Shown in pieces: positions 35,105-43,921 of a stretch of DNA of 64,000 bases. Origin of the DNA: Alkalihalobacillus sp. TS-13 (GTDB taxonomy: Bacteria; Bacillota; Bacilli; Bacillales; Fictibacillaceae). A model generated the notes under the pieces. That model saw nothing but the letters and a program-made list of their open reading frames with translations, did not search any database and was not told where the DNA came from. Both the position numbers and the translations under genes were made by a program. The stretch spans positions 3,348,001 to 3,412,000 of the forward strand of contig NZ_JAHKSI010000001.1 in assembly GCF_019720915.1 (NCBI RefSeq). The letters are read 5' to 3'. How positions within the stretch are numbered: position 1 is the stretch's first letter; each line of letters begins with the position of its first letter.

Positions 35105-35791
35105 TCAGTCGGTTTCATTTATGTGAGGAATTTGCCAATCGATTTCCTCGATTCCATTTTCACGTAGAAAATTGTTGATTCTTGAAAATGGGCGGCTTCC
35201 GAAAAATCCCCTGTTTGCTGAAAATGGACTCGGGTGGGGCGACTTGATGATCAGATGATGATCATTCGTAATGAGCTCTTCCTTTTGTTGAGCGTGTTTC
35301 CCCCACAACAAGAAAACCAATGGCTTTTCCCGTTCATTCAATGTACGGATGACGGCGTTTGTGAAATCCTCCCAGCCAAGACCTTTATGGGAATTCGGTT
35401 GCTTGTGCCGGACAGTAAGAACTGTATTCAACATCAACACACCTTGTTCAGCCCAATGGATCAGCGACCCATGATTCGGTGGTTCACAGCCGATGTCCTG
35501 TTTCAACTCTTTAAAGATATTTTGCAACGATGGCGGTTGTCGGACTCCTGGCTGAACTGAAAAACTCAATCCATGGGCTTGCCCTGGTCCATGATACGGA
35601 TCCTGTCCGATTAAAACGACCTTCGCTTTGTCATAAGGAGTGAAATGGAGGGCATTGAAAATATCATACATGTCTGGGTAAACCTGACTAGATTCGTATT
35701 CTGTTTTTAGTCGATCACGCAGCTCCAAATAATAGTCTTTTTGAAACTCCTCTTCAAGTACGTCTGACCAATCGTTCTTCAAAATTCCCAT
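35105..35791 (-). CDS. ung: Uracil-DNA glycosylase (family 1)
   Basis: A 228-residue enzyme of standard length. The catalytic motif is [19 protein letters not shown] with D64 as the base; further motifs are [31 protein letters not shown] and the DNA-intercalation loop [14 protein letters not shown]. It removes uracil from DNA, starting base excision repair. The RBS (GGGTGAG) is modest. It is likely co-transcribed with the DUF5370 gene. Confidence 0.95.
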   Translation of the reverse strand: MGILKNDWSDVLEEEFQKDYYLELRDRLKTEYESSQVYPDMYDIFNALHFTPYDKAKVVLIGQDPYHGPGQAHGLSFSVQPGVRQPPSLQNIFKELKQDIGCEPPNHGSLIHWAEQGVLMLNTVLTVRHKQPNSHKGLGWEDFTNAVIRTLNEREKPLVFLLWGKHAQQKEELITNDHHLIIKSPHPSPFSANRGFFGSRPFSRINNFLRENGIEEIDWQIPHINETD

Positions 35792-35929
35792 TTGTTACTC
35801 ACCCATTTTTATAAGATTACTAGATTAAAAATAGTATAGCATACGATAATTGACCCTTTCGATTAGGAAACACTATAACACTTTATTTCCAGATACGTTG
35901 GTTTAACTCAGCTCTTTGTTGTTTTAAGT

Positions 35930-36000
35930 TGGACCGAGTTTGGACAGCCTTTCGCTTTTTTCTCCTCTTCCTGGCCGAAGTTAACCCTGGTTCAGACAAT
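35930..36000. repeat. Repeat family 3 (TGTCCGAA-type), copy 1
   Basis: Contains tggacagcctttcgctttttt and cctcttcctggccgaagtta, then ccctggttcagac. It aligns with 46748-46812. The 35792-36095 gap holds no gene I can support. Confidence 0.55.
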
Positions 36001-36095
36001 CTTTATCTAAAGAATCTTTCTATTCGCGGTTTTATGACACGGTTCTAATTATTTCCCCGAGAATATTTGACAGATATTGACGACATGTTTCCCTT

Positions 36096-36719
36096 CTAGA
36101 CCATGAATTTCTTGATCAGACTGTTTGAGTCGGCGCGCAAATATCTCGATCGCCCTAGATAGAGGGGGATTTCAAGTTTTTCAAAATCCGGAATCCCCTT
36201 TTCATTGAACAGTGCTTCGTCCCTATAAAATTGTGTGATATCAGCGACAAACCAGTCATGATCGCCATAGCTGTTCACCTCAATGGTCTTACATTCATAC
36301 GCCACATAAGCATCTTTCAATATCGGTGTATCCGTAGTTATCCCACGGTCAAATGCCATACCACCCAGTTCGAACTTATTCGTATCGCTGCCCGAATAGG
36401 TTCCCGATTGCTGGATAAATTCAGCTTTTTCATATGGTAAAAAGTTGATTGCAAATGACCCAGCTCCTTTTACGAGATGATATGTATGCCTTTCCCTCCC
36501 GATTGCAACACCATAAATCGGCGGATCATAAGATATGTACGAGTGCCAACCTGCTGCCATGACATTATCTTCTCCCTCAAACGATACGGTTACGATAGCG
36601 ACCAACCCCGGGTAACTATGCATCACCATTTTATCAGTCGGTTTCCTCAAAAAATCAGCCCCTAAATCGACATTTTTTCCTCCATTATCACATGAATCCG
36701 TTTTCTTTGTCATATTCAA
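36096..36719 (-). CDS. Flavin reductase family protein
   Basis: A 207-residue split-barrel FMN-binding protein: PGLVAIVTVSFEGEDNVMAA, GWHSYISYDPPIYGVAIGRE, GSFAINFLPYEKAEFIQQSG and a C-terminal FEKLEIPLYLGRSRYL. It probably reduces FMN with NAD(P)H or binds FMN for another reaction. The start is uncertain: TTG 36719 or ATG 36713, both with weak RBS. It diverges from the Eis-like gene, 50 bp away. Confidence 0.8.
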   Translation of the reverse strand: MNMTKKTDSCDNGGKNVDLGADFLRKPTDKMVMHSYPGLVAIVTVSFEGEDNVMAAGWHSYISYDPPIYGVAIGRERHTYHLVKGAGSFAINFLPYEKAEFIQQSGTYSGSDTNKFELGGMAFDRGITTDTPILKDAYVAYECKTIEVNSYGDHDWFVADITQFYRDEALFNEKGIPDFEKLEIPLYLGRSRYLRADSNSLIKKFMV

Positions 36720-36769
36720 GTTTGCTATAATGAAAGACAGTCGTATGGAAGAATCAGGAGGATGTAGAA

Positions 36770-38020
36770 ATGGAAATCAAAAAAATACCTGTAGAAGATA
36801 TTGCGCAATTCATCTCCATCGTCAGCCGTGCTTATCCGGGAATGAAACTGGTTACGGAAGACGATCTCGAAAAAACAACAGATAGATTCATAGACATTCA
36901 AGAAAATGATGATTCAGCTTCCTTGTATGGGGCTTATCAATCGGGGAAACTCGTGGGCGGTATGCAGTTCCATGATTTTGAGATGATGTTTCATGAGCAA
37001 AAAATCCCTGTAGGTGGAATCGGTATGGTAGCGGTCGATCTATTACATAAAAAAGAGGGTGTAGCAAAGGCTCTCCTCGAACATTTCCATCAGCACTACC
37101 ATGACCGCGGAACATATTGTACAGCACTCTATCCATTCCGGCCGGACTTTTACAAGCAAATGGGTTATGGATATGGTGCAAAAATGAACCGCTATCGTAT
37201 CCAACCGGCTCATCTGCCGAAAGGCACTTCGAAAGCACACATTGTCTATCTTACATTCGATGATACCGAAAGAATCGTAAATTTCTATAATAAAATGGCT
37301 ATTCGCACGCATGGTCTGATGACCCGGACTGTAAAAGGGTTCTCACGCCCGATGAAACAGCCGGGTAACCACACGATCGGTTATGTAAAAGATGATGAAG
37401 TGAAGGGGTATGCGGGATTTTCTTTCAAATCCAATCCCGAAGACACCTTCTTGCAAAATGACATCATCGTTCATGAAATGCTATACGAGAATCAGGAAGT
37501 CCTTTCAGAAATGCTTACCTTCTTCCATTCACAACAGGATCAGATCCGCTCAATCTATTTTGATACTCAGGATGAGCATTTCCATCATGTAGTGACAGAT
37601 CCAAGTAACGGTACAGGTCACCTCATCCCACATATTTACCATGAAAGCAATACACAAGGGGTCGGATTAATGTACAGGATCCTTGATACTGAAGCCTTTT
37701 TGAAACAAGTGTCCAATCACAACTTCAACAACGTAACGGTATCTTTGAACGTCACAATCCAGGATTCTTTTGTGCCAGGCAATGCGCGTCCCGTCCATTT
37801 TCATGCCCAAAATGGCAGTCTCACGATCACTGATGAGAAGAAAGCTGATGTTGAAATCAAACTGGATATTTCTGATTTTTCATCGGTTGTGATGGGCGTT
37901 GTTCCATTCGAAGCTTTATATACCTATGGGAAAGCTTCCATTTCTAATACAGCATATCTACACACCGTCACCGACCTTTTCAATGCACGGAAAAAACCGA
38001 TCTGCCTCAACCGTTTTTAA
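36770..38020 (+). CDS. Eis-like GNAT acetyltransferase
   Basis: A 416-residue protein with the three-part layout of the Eis family: an N-terminal GNAT domain with GGIGMVAVDLLHKKEGVAKAL as acetyl-CoA-binding motif, a second GNAT-like domain (about 150-285), and a C-terminal SCP2-like domain (about 290-416). Eis enzymes acetylate amines on several substrates, including aminoglycosides in some species; the natural substrate here is unknown. The RBS is CAGGAGGATG. It is the first of a same-strand run that includes the M29 peptidase. Confidence 0.85.
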   Translation: MEIKKIPVEDIAQFISIVSRAYPGMKLVTEDDLEKTTDRFIDIQENDDSASLYGAYQSGKLVGGMQFHDFEMMFHEQKIPVGGIGMVAVDLLHKKEGVAKALLEHFHQHYHDRGTYCTALYPFRPDFYKQMGYGYGAKMNRYRIQPAHLPKGTSKAHIVYLTFDDTERIVNFYNKMAIRTHGLMTRTVKGFSRPMKQPGNHTIGYVKDDEVKGYAGFSFKSNPEDTFLQNDIIVHEMLYENQEVLSEMLTFFHSQQDQIRSIYFDTQDEHFHHVVTDPSNGTGHLIPHIYHESNTQGVGLMYRILDTEAFLKQVSNHNFNNVTVSLNVTIQDSFVPGNARPVHFHAQNGSLTITDEKKADVEIKLDISDFSSVVMGVVPFEALYTYGKASISNTAYLHTVTDLFNARKKPICLNRF

Positions 38021-38086
38021 AAAATTCCTTGTCAAGCCAAATCTTGGTGTAGCTAAGCCTTGCGCTGCGGAATAAAGGAGGAAGTC

Positions 38087-39328
38087 ATGAGCAGGACATA
38101 CGAAACAAAACTAGTTAATCTTGCTGAAGTCACACTGAATATCGGTCTAAACTTACAAAAAAATCAGATCCTTCATATCAATGCCGATTTGGACGCTGCA
38201 CCTTTCGTCCGCAAAGTGACCGAAGCTGCCTACAAAAAAGGTGCACGCCATGTATATATCAATTGGATTGATCAGGAAACCTCAAAGCTTAAAATTCTGT
38301 ATGCCCTTGAAGAAAGTCTGACTGAATTCCCAGAATGGAGTACGAAACGTTCAGAAGAGCTGATTCGACAGAATGCGGCATTCCTATCCATCCGCAGTCC
38401 CCAACCGGACGCGTTTTCAGGTCTCGATCCTGACCGGGTCGGTGCAGTCTTGAAAGCGTCTGCTCTTGAGATGAAACAAATCGCCTCAGCAAGAAAAGCC
38501 GGAATAATCGCATTTTGTATTGTCTGCGTCCCTAATGAAAAATGGGCCGGGAAAGTTTATCCGGATCATGGTCCTGAAGAAGCTCAGGACATGCTTTGGA
38601 AAGCGGTTTTTGACATGACTCGTGTGGATTGTGATGACCCGATCGAGCAATGGCAAAGGCATATCGGCTCCTTACTTTCAAAGGTGGATGAACTGAACAC
38701 GATGCGGTTCCAGAAACTCCATCTAGAAGCACCGGGCACGGATCTAATCGTGGAACTACCGGATAGGCATTTATGGGTAGGCGGTGGCGCTACGACACAA
38801 GAAGGACTTTTCTTCACACCGAACCTCCCGACTGAAGAGGTATTCACAGCACCTAAAAGAGATGGTGTGAATGGCACAGTGAGAAGTACGATGCCATTGG
38901 TTTATGGTAGTACAGCTATTGAAGATATCACGCTCACTTTTAAAGATGGCAAGATCATCAAAATGAATGCCTCAAAGGGGCTGGAAACGCTGAAACGTTT
39001 GATCGATAGTGATGAAGGCTCCCACTATCTAGGGGAGATTGCACTTGTTCCGGAGGACTCTCCGATTGCAGAAGAGAATACGATTTTCTACAATACGCTG
39101 TTCGATGAAAATTCTTCATGTCACTTGGCGATCGGGGCAGCGTATCCTCTCTGTGTAGAAGACGGGACAAACATGACAAGTGAAGAGTTGAGTCATGCTG
39201 GGTTGAACATGAGTATAACGCATGTCGACTTCATGATCGGTTCGCCTAAAATGAACATTGATGGAATCCATTGGGATGGACGGCGTGAACCAGTTTTCCA
39301 AAACGGCTGTTGGGTCAAGAAACAATAA
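38087..39328 (+). CDS. Aminopeptidase, M29 family (AmpS/PepS-like)
   Basis: A 413-residue cytosolic metallopeptidase of normal M29 length. Family features are INADLDAAPFVRKVTEAAYK, LHLEAPGTDLIVELPDRHLW, the metal-binding PTEEVFTAPKRDGVNGTV, GEIALVPEDSPIAEENTIFY, and the C-terminal HVDFMIGSPKMNIDGI. It releases N-terminal residues from peptides using two metal ions. The start is ATG 38087 with AAAGGAGG 5-6 nt upstream. It follows the Eis-like gene by 66 bp. Confidence 0.92.
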   Translation: MSRTYETKLVNLAEVTLNIGLNLQKNQILHINADLDAAPFVRKVTEAAYKKGARHVYINWIDQETSKLKILYALEESLTEFPEWSTKRSEELIRQNAAFLSIRSPQPDAFSGLDPDRVGAVLKASALEMKQIASARKAGIIAFCIVCVPNEKWAGKVYPDHGPEEAQDMLWKAVFDMTRVDCDDPIEQWQRHIGSLLSKVDELNTMRFQKLHLEAPGTDLIVELPDRHLWVGGGATTQEGLFFTPNLPTEEVFTAPKRDGVNGTVRSTMPLVYGSTAIEDITLTFKDGKIIKMNASKGLETLKRLIDSDEGSHYLGEIALVPEDSPIAEENTIFYNTLFDENSSCHLAIGAAYPLCVEDGTNMTSEELSHAGLNMSITHVDFMIGSPKMNIDGIHWDGRREPVFQNGCWVKKQ

Positions 39329-39355
39329 TTGCATTTTTTTATTAGGGGGAAAACG

Positions 39356-39916
39356 ATGATTGCAAAGTCAATTCGTAAAGGAGAACGTGTCTATTTAGGT
39401 CGTTTTAAAGAAGAAGATCTGGATAAGGTGTCTGAATAGTACCATGATGATGAATATATGCGCTGCATGGATGCTACACCAAGTTTTCCATTACTGCAAC
39501 GTGATTTCAAGGAATGGGTCGAGCTTAAGCCGCGGGACCAGAAATCGTTCCTATTCGCTATCCGTTTGATAGAAGATGATAGAGTCGTCGGTTGGGTCGA
39601 TTTAGACGGAATCCTTGGGGCCCATCGGAATACCTGGCTCGCGATCGGCATCGGCGAGAAGGATGTTTGGAATCAAGGACTTGGATATGAAACGATGGAG
39701 CTTGTATTGAATTTTGCGTTTTATGAATTGAACCTGCATCGCGTCCAATTGACTGTCTTTAGTTATAACAAACGTGCGATCAAGTTGTACGAACGCCTCG
39801 GTTTCAAATATGAAGGCGCTCAGCGCGAGTTCCTGCAGCGTGACGGGGAACGGCATGACATGTTGATGTATGGCATATTAAGCCATGAATGGACCGCCAC
39901 ACGTAAAAAACAATGA
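39356..39916 (+). pseudogene. RimJ/RimL-type GNAT acetyltransferase with amber stop at codon 28
   Basis: From ATG 39356 (AGGGGGA RBS) the frame reads MIAKSIRKGERVYLGRFKEE, DLDKVSE, then TAG at 39437-39439, then YHDDEYMRCMDATPSFPLLQ and a full GNAT domain (NTWLAIGIGEKDVWNQGLGY, ETMELVLNFAFYELNLHRVQ) to 39916. Tryptophan is usual at that place, so TGG-to-TAG is the simple explanation. Reinitiation at ATG 39458 could still yield a 152-residue protein with the acetyl-CoA fold. N-terminal protein acetylation is the typical family role. Confidence 0.75.
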
Positions 39917-39973
39917 TTGCTCCAGAAAAAACGCCTCTCATAGTCGTTTCTTCTTCGTTTCTTGATGATATGT

Positions 39974-39982
39974 TGTTATAAT
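39974..39982 (+). promoter_or_regulatory. Extended -10 promoter of yojF-bshB2
   Basis: TGTTATAAT (TGn plus a perfect TATAAT at 39977-39982), 63 nt before the yojF start. No good -35 is seen, which extended -10 promoters tolerate. Confidence 0.5.
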
Positions 39983-40045
39983 CGTAAAAAAGTAATCCTA
40001 TCGGAATGGATAAATGAGAGTCGGGAATCGTAGGAGGTTTTTGCT

Positions 40046-40393
40046 TTGGATCCAATTGATATTTCAAAGGTACAGCCAATTATCGAGCGTTTTGTCGGCA
40101 AAGATGTATACATACATCTAGAAACGACCAACGGTGCTTACGCGTCGCATTTCAACGAAAAGGTATTTTCAGCTGGTGCTTATATCCGCAATGGGAAAAT
40201 CAACTATACTCGAGGTAAAATAACCGGCGAAGGCCCTTACCGTGTTGGACTGAAAATGGACCTCGGATGGATCTATGCTGAAGGGCTTACCCATTGGGAG
40301 CTTGATGCGAAAAACCGCCTGTTGATGGCGGGCCATGATATGGACGGGAAGCTCGCCGTAGCACTTCAAATCAGCGAGGCACCGTTTGAATAG
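40046..40393 (+). CDS. yojF: YojF family protein (DUF1806)
   Basis: A 115-residue soluble protein: MDPIDISKVQPIIERFVGKD, VYIHLETTNGAYASHFNEKV, GPYRVGLKMDLGWIYAEGLT. This matches YojF, which is encoded beside bshB2 in Bacillus and of unproven role. The start is TTG 40046 with AGGAGGT 7 nt upstream. bshB2 starts 16 bp after its stop, so the pair is an operon. Confidence 0.88.
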   Translation: MDPIDISKVQPIIERFVGKDVYIHLETTNGAYASHFNEKVFSAGAYIRNGKINYTRGKITGEGPYRVGLKMDLGWIYAEGLTHWELDAKNRLLMAGHDMDGKLAVALQISEAPFE

Positions 40394-40408
40394 AAAGGAG
40401 CCTGACAT

Positions 40409-41071
40409 ATGGAAAAACAAGTACTTGTGATCTTCCCTCACCCGGATGATGAAGCTTTCGGCGTTTCTGGGTCGATTGCGATGCATATCGAAAATGGAAC
40501 ACCTCTCACTTATATGTGCTTGACACTGGGTGAAATGGGAAGGAATATGGGTAACCCTCCATTTGCAAATCGGGAATCTTTATCTGAATTTCGGAAGATG
40601 GAGCTTCAAGAAGCCTGTAATGTTCTCGGGATACATGATTTACGTATGATGGGCTTACGAGATAAGACGATCGAGTTTGAAGATCCTGATTGGCTTGCTG
40701 ATGAATTCTCGAAGGTCATTGATGAGCTCGATCCTTCACTTATTATCACTTTTTATCCTGGATTCAGTGTCCATCCTGATCATGAAGCGTGTGGAGAGGC
40801 TGTCATAAAGGCAGTAAAACGGATACCGACATCGAAACGTCCTCGCGTCGAGTGTGTCGCTTTTTCTAATGATTGTGTCGAAAAGCTCGGCGAACCGGAT
40901 GTCATCCGGGATGTAAGCAGTGTTCAAGATAAAAAGATCGCGACGATCGAAGCACACAAAAGTCAAACAGCTGGTCTAATGGCTGGTATGAAAAAACGGC
41001 TTCAAGCAAATGAAGAGGAACTGATGAACTGGATCAAATATGAACGGTTCTGGACATACAAATTTGAATAG
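40409..41071 (+). CDS. bshB2: Bacillithiol biosynthesis deacetylase BshB2
   Basis: A 220-residue zinc hydrolase of the LmbE/PIG-L family. Zinc ligands are H11 and D14 in PHPDDE and H125 in VHPDHEACG; D13 is the catalytic base. It removes acetyl from GlcNAc-malate in bacillithiol synthesis, partly redundant with BshB1. The adjacent yojF is the usual partner of BshB2. This indicates a bacillithiol-using organism. The RBS is GAAAGGAG. Confidence 0.92.
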   Translation: MEKQVLVIFPHPDDEAFGVSGSIAMHIENGTPLTYMCLTLGEMGRNMGNPPFANRESLSEFRKMELQEACNVLGIHDLRMMGLRDKTIEFEDPDWLADEFSKVIDELDPSLIITFYPGFSVHPDHEACGEAVIKAVKRIPTSKRPRVECVAFSNDCVEKLGEPDVIRDVSSVQDKKIATIEAHKSQTAGLMAGMKKRLQANEEELMNWIKYERFWTYKFE

Positions 41072-41075
41072 GAAA

Positions 41076-41104
41076 AGAGGTGACAGGGAATGTCACCTCT
41101 TTGT
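41076..41104 (+). terminator. Intrinsic terminator of yojF-bshB2
   Basis: Perfect 10-bp stem AGAGGTGACA (41076-41085) / TGTCACCTCT (41091-41100) with a GGGAA loop, then TTG. Confidence 0.85.
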
Positions 41105-41107
41105 TCG

Positions 41108-41176
41108 TTTTGTAGATAAATTCAAATTTTTGTAGGAAATCCCATGATTTTTGTAGATAATCAATGTTCTGGTAAG
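41108..41176 (+). repeat. 20-bp phased T-rich array B (three clear units, one decayed)
   Basis: TTTTTGTAG-type motifs have their G at 41112, 41132 and 41153, with a GTAAG match at 41172. The array directly follows the bshB2 terminator in the same orientation. Confidence 0.7.
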
Positions 41177-41209
41177 AAAAACCTTTGGAAAATTGGTTTT
41201 CTTCCTAAT

Positions 41210-42688
41210 TCAGCTCTTTTCCTCTTCGTTTTCAGCTTCACTATCTTCTTTTTGGCGGATGATTTTCTTAATTTCCTCACGTTTCGCCTTGTGGACCAGG
41301 ATATAAAGCGTATCTCCTGCTCGCAGGATCGTATCTCCAGTTGGTGTGATCAACGAATCTTTTCGGATGACCGCAGATATCAATGTATCATCAGGAAGCG
41401 GCAGATCTTTTATTTCTTCACCGATAATCGTCGCATCATCTTCAATTTGGATCTCCATCATTTCGTTTTTTGTTTTTCCGATTGAAATGAGCTCCAAACT
41501 ATGGGGTACTTCTGCTTTGGTTCCTTTCGAAAACTTAAAGTATTTTGCGAGCGGTGAAATGGTCGCTCCCTGTATCAATGCTGAAGTGAAGACGACGAAG
41601 AAAACGACATTGAAAATCAGATCACTGTCCTCCAACCCTGCAACCATCGGGTAAGTCGCTAGTACAATTGGAACTGCTCCTTTCAATCCAGCCCATGAAA
41701 CGAACAATTTCTCTTTGACGTTATATTTTGCAAACATCAAGCTGATAAAAACCCCGACCGGTCTTGCCACAATCATGAGGATGAGTGATAACAGGATTCC
41801 CTCCCAAATCACATCGATCAACTGATTCGGAAAAACAAGCAACCCTAATAAGATGAACATGAGAATCTGCATCATCCATGCAAAACCCTCATTGAACCTA
41901 ACGATAGAATGGCGGTAAGTTATGTCGTGATTCCCGAGGAAGACAGCCATGATATAGACTGCCAGCAATCCACTAGCTTCAAATAAGCTTGTAATTCCAA
42001 AAGTGAAAACCGCCAACGCTATCGATAAAACGGGATAAAGACCTGAAGAATCCAGGTTGATGTTATTGATCACCCACACAGCAGTTTTTCCAAAGAGTAA
42101 ACCTAACAGAAGACCGATACCCATCTGCCAGAAAAAGTCGAAAACCAATACACCCGGGTTAGTCTCTGGATTTTGAATCAATTGTAATAACGAAACGGTC
42201 AAGAAGATCGCCATCGGATCATTGGTCCCAGATTCCGCTTCCAATGTGGAGGTGAGCTTTCTTTTGATATTCTTATTCCCGAGAGCGGCAAAGACCGCAG
42301 CTGCATCCGTCGAACCGACAATGGCACCGAAAAGAAACCCCTCAAGCCAGCTGACTCCGAGTATGTATTTCGCCGCCACCCCAGTGACGATCGTCGTGAA
42401 GAGAACCCCTGCAGTAGCTAGTGACAAGGACGGTTTATAAACTTTCTTGATATCCGGCCACTCTGTTTGGAGACCACCCTCAAATAGAATGACGATCAAC
42501 GCAAACGTACCGATCAATTGGGTAAGCATGGCGTTATCATAATAAATATACTGGCTAAGGACCATTCCGACCACGATGAACAATACTAAAGAAGGCAATC
42601 CCAATCTGGATGAGAACTTTGCTGTAATAACACCTATGATCAATAAAAATGAAACAAGTAAAATGGTACCGTCTATACTAAATTCCAT
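41210..42688 (-). CDS. Potassium/proton antiporter, CPA1 family with TrkA-C domain (NhaP2-like)
   Basis: A 492-residue protein with about twelve membrane segments (about 5-385), including FEGGLQTEWPDI and the ion-binding GSTDAAAVFAALGNKNI and EAESGTNDPMAIFLT. A cytosolic TrkA-C domain (about 395-475; DDTLISAVIRKDSLITPTGD, LRAGDTLYILV) follows. NhaP2/CvrA-type proteins exchange K+ for H+ and control cell K+ and pH, with the TrkA-C domain as ligand sensor. The RBS is AGGGAGGA. It is a single-gene unit, downstream of which lies array B from the opposite side. Confidence 0.9.
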   Translation of the reverse strand: MEFSIDGTILLVSFLLIIGVITAKFSSRLGLPSLVLFIVVGMVLSQYIYYDNAMLTQLIGTFALIVILFEGGLQTEWPDIKKVYKPSLSLATAGVLFTTIVTGVAAKYILGVSWLEGFLFGAIVGSTDAAAVFAALGNKNIKRKLTSTLEAESGTNDPMAIFLTVSLLQLIQNPETNPGVLVFDFFWQMGIGLLLGLLFGKTAVWVINNINLDSSGLYPVLSIALAVFTFGITSLFEASGLLAVYIMAVFLGNHDITYRHSIVRFNEGFAWMMQILMFILLGLLVFPNQLIDVIWEGILLSLILMIVARPVGVFISLMFAKYNVKEKLFVSWAGLKGAVPIVLATYPMVAGLEDSDLIFNVVFFVVFTSALIQGATISPLAKYFKFSKGTKAEVPHSLELISIGKTKNEMMEIQIEDDATIIGEEIKDLPLPDDTLISAVIRKDSLITPTGDTILRAGDTLYILVHKAKREEIKKIIRQKEDSEAENEEEKS

Positions 42689-42810
42689 GCCCGTCCTCCC
42701 TATCTAACTTAATTATATAAAATAGACATTACTAAAAACAAACATCCTACCCATAAAAAAGTTTGTTGCTATTGAAAACTTTTGATTAGATAAAGAAAAC
42801 CTGTAAGCGG

Positions 42811-43094
42811 GTGGGAATATACCAGACTCCTGCGGGAAAAGCCAGCAGGCGAGCTACTCTATTAAAGGATCTTCGACTAAATACCACCACGTCCTATGGT
42901 GAACGTCGAAGTCAGTACATCCTGTACAAGTACGTCCTGTACAAGTACGTCCTGTGGTGCACGTCGAAGCCAGCAGAAGGAAAGCTTCTAAGAATTCTCA
43001 TCGCAGACACGAAAATGATTTCATTTTTGTGTTGAGATCCTGTGCAAGTGAAGAGGCTTGCGGATCGCCCGCGGAAAGCGAGTCTATTTCCACC
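42811..43094 (-). repeat. MITE-like repeat family 1, type B copy with triplicated linker (R12)
   Basis: Inverted. The GTAC-rich linker (tgtacaagtacgtcc) is present as a tandem expansion, and the block with cacgaaaatgatttcatttttg and the right end (cccgcggaaagcgagtctatt) match R2 and R10. Confidence 0.78.
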
Positions 43095-43166
43095 GCTATT
43101 GTGACAGGAATAATTATGAGGAAGCAGAAAACCAAAAAAGCTCAGTGGTGACATTTAAAGTCAGCA

Positions 43167-43631
43167 CTAAGCTTTCGGACTGATATGGTCTGATTCCTGG
43201 TTTGAAAAGAGGTGTTGTAGCTGGTGGCGATTGGTCGTCAAATCAGCTAATGTATATTGATCCAACACTTTGAAGTACGCCTGCATAGCTTCATTCAATA
43301 CCCCTTTCAGTCTGCAAACTTGACTGATGATACAAGAGTTGTTTGAAGAATCAAAGCATTCGACGAGATAAAAATCTTCTTCTGTCTTTCGGATAAGTTC
43401 TCCCACATTGATTTCCTCAGGAGCCTTCGCAAGCTTGATTCCTCCATTCCTTCCTCGGATCGTTTTGATGACATCAAGTTTACCTAATTCATGAATCACT
43501 TTCATCAAATGGTTTTTGGAAATCTGGTAGACCTCAGCAATTTCCTTGATGTTGACTAGTTGATCTTCTTTTTGTGCTGTCAAATATATGAGAACCCTCA
43601 AGGAATAATCCGTATATTGGGTGAGTCGCAT
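43167..43631 (-). CDS. nsrR: Rrf2-family nitric oxide-sensing repressor NsrR
   Basis: A 154-residue Rrf2 protein. The helix-turn-helix is EIAEVYQISKNHLMKVIHEL with wing IRGRNGGIKLAK. Cluster-binding residues C92, C100 and C106 have the same numbers as in B. subtilis NsrR, and D8, a cluster ligand in NsrR, is present. NO destroys the [4Fe-4S] cluster and relieves repression. It is divergent from hmp, with palindromic boxes in between, so hmp is the obvious target. Confidence 0.93.
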   Translation of the reverse strand: MRLTQYTDYSLRVLIYLTAQKEDQLVNIKEIAEVYQISKNHLMKVIHELGKLDVIKTIRGRNGGIKLAKAPEEINVGELIRKTEEDFYLVECFDSSNNSCIISQVCRLKGVLNEAMQAYFKVLDQYTLADLTTNRHQLQHLFSNQESDHISPKA

Positions 43632-43754
43632 GATCCCTGTCCCCTTTCATTAAGGAGTTTTATACCTTTAATCCTACCATTGTCATACATGAAGTAAAAG
43701 AACCTTTCTATCGTGTGTCTTTTTATTGAACACAAATGTGTCTGTATTTTGAAT

Positions 43755-43823
43755 GATGTATTAGAGATATATCTTTTATAAGGTCTTCTTTTTATAATAA
43801 AGATGTAAATAGAATGTATCTTT
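43755..43823. promoter_or_regulatory. Two NsrR-like boxes upstream of hmp
   Basis: Box 1 is GATGTAT-TAGAG-ATATATC (43755-43773). Box 2 is AAAGATGTA ... TGTATCTTT (43799-43823). Both are AT-rich imperfect palindromes like known NsrR sites, 99-167 bp before the hmp start. The exact bound bases are inferred. Confidence 0.6.
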
Positions 43824-43921
43824 TTATTCTTGATTATTGATTTGTACGAAATTAAAGTCATTTCCGAGGGCAATCATCAGTAACGAACCCAAATTTTTTA
43901 AAAATGAAGGAGCTGGTTTAC

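Noticed and set aside
39437-39439. TAG in the RimJ/RimL-type GNAT as a recoded (pyrrolysine-type) codon
   Set aside because: Trp (TGG) fits the position and pyrrolysine is not expected in Bacillaceae or in this family. A point mutation or error is simpler.
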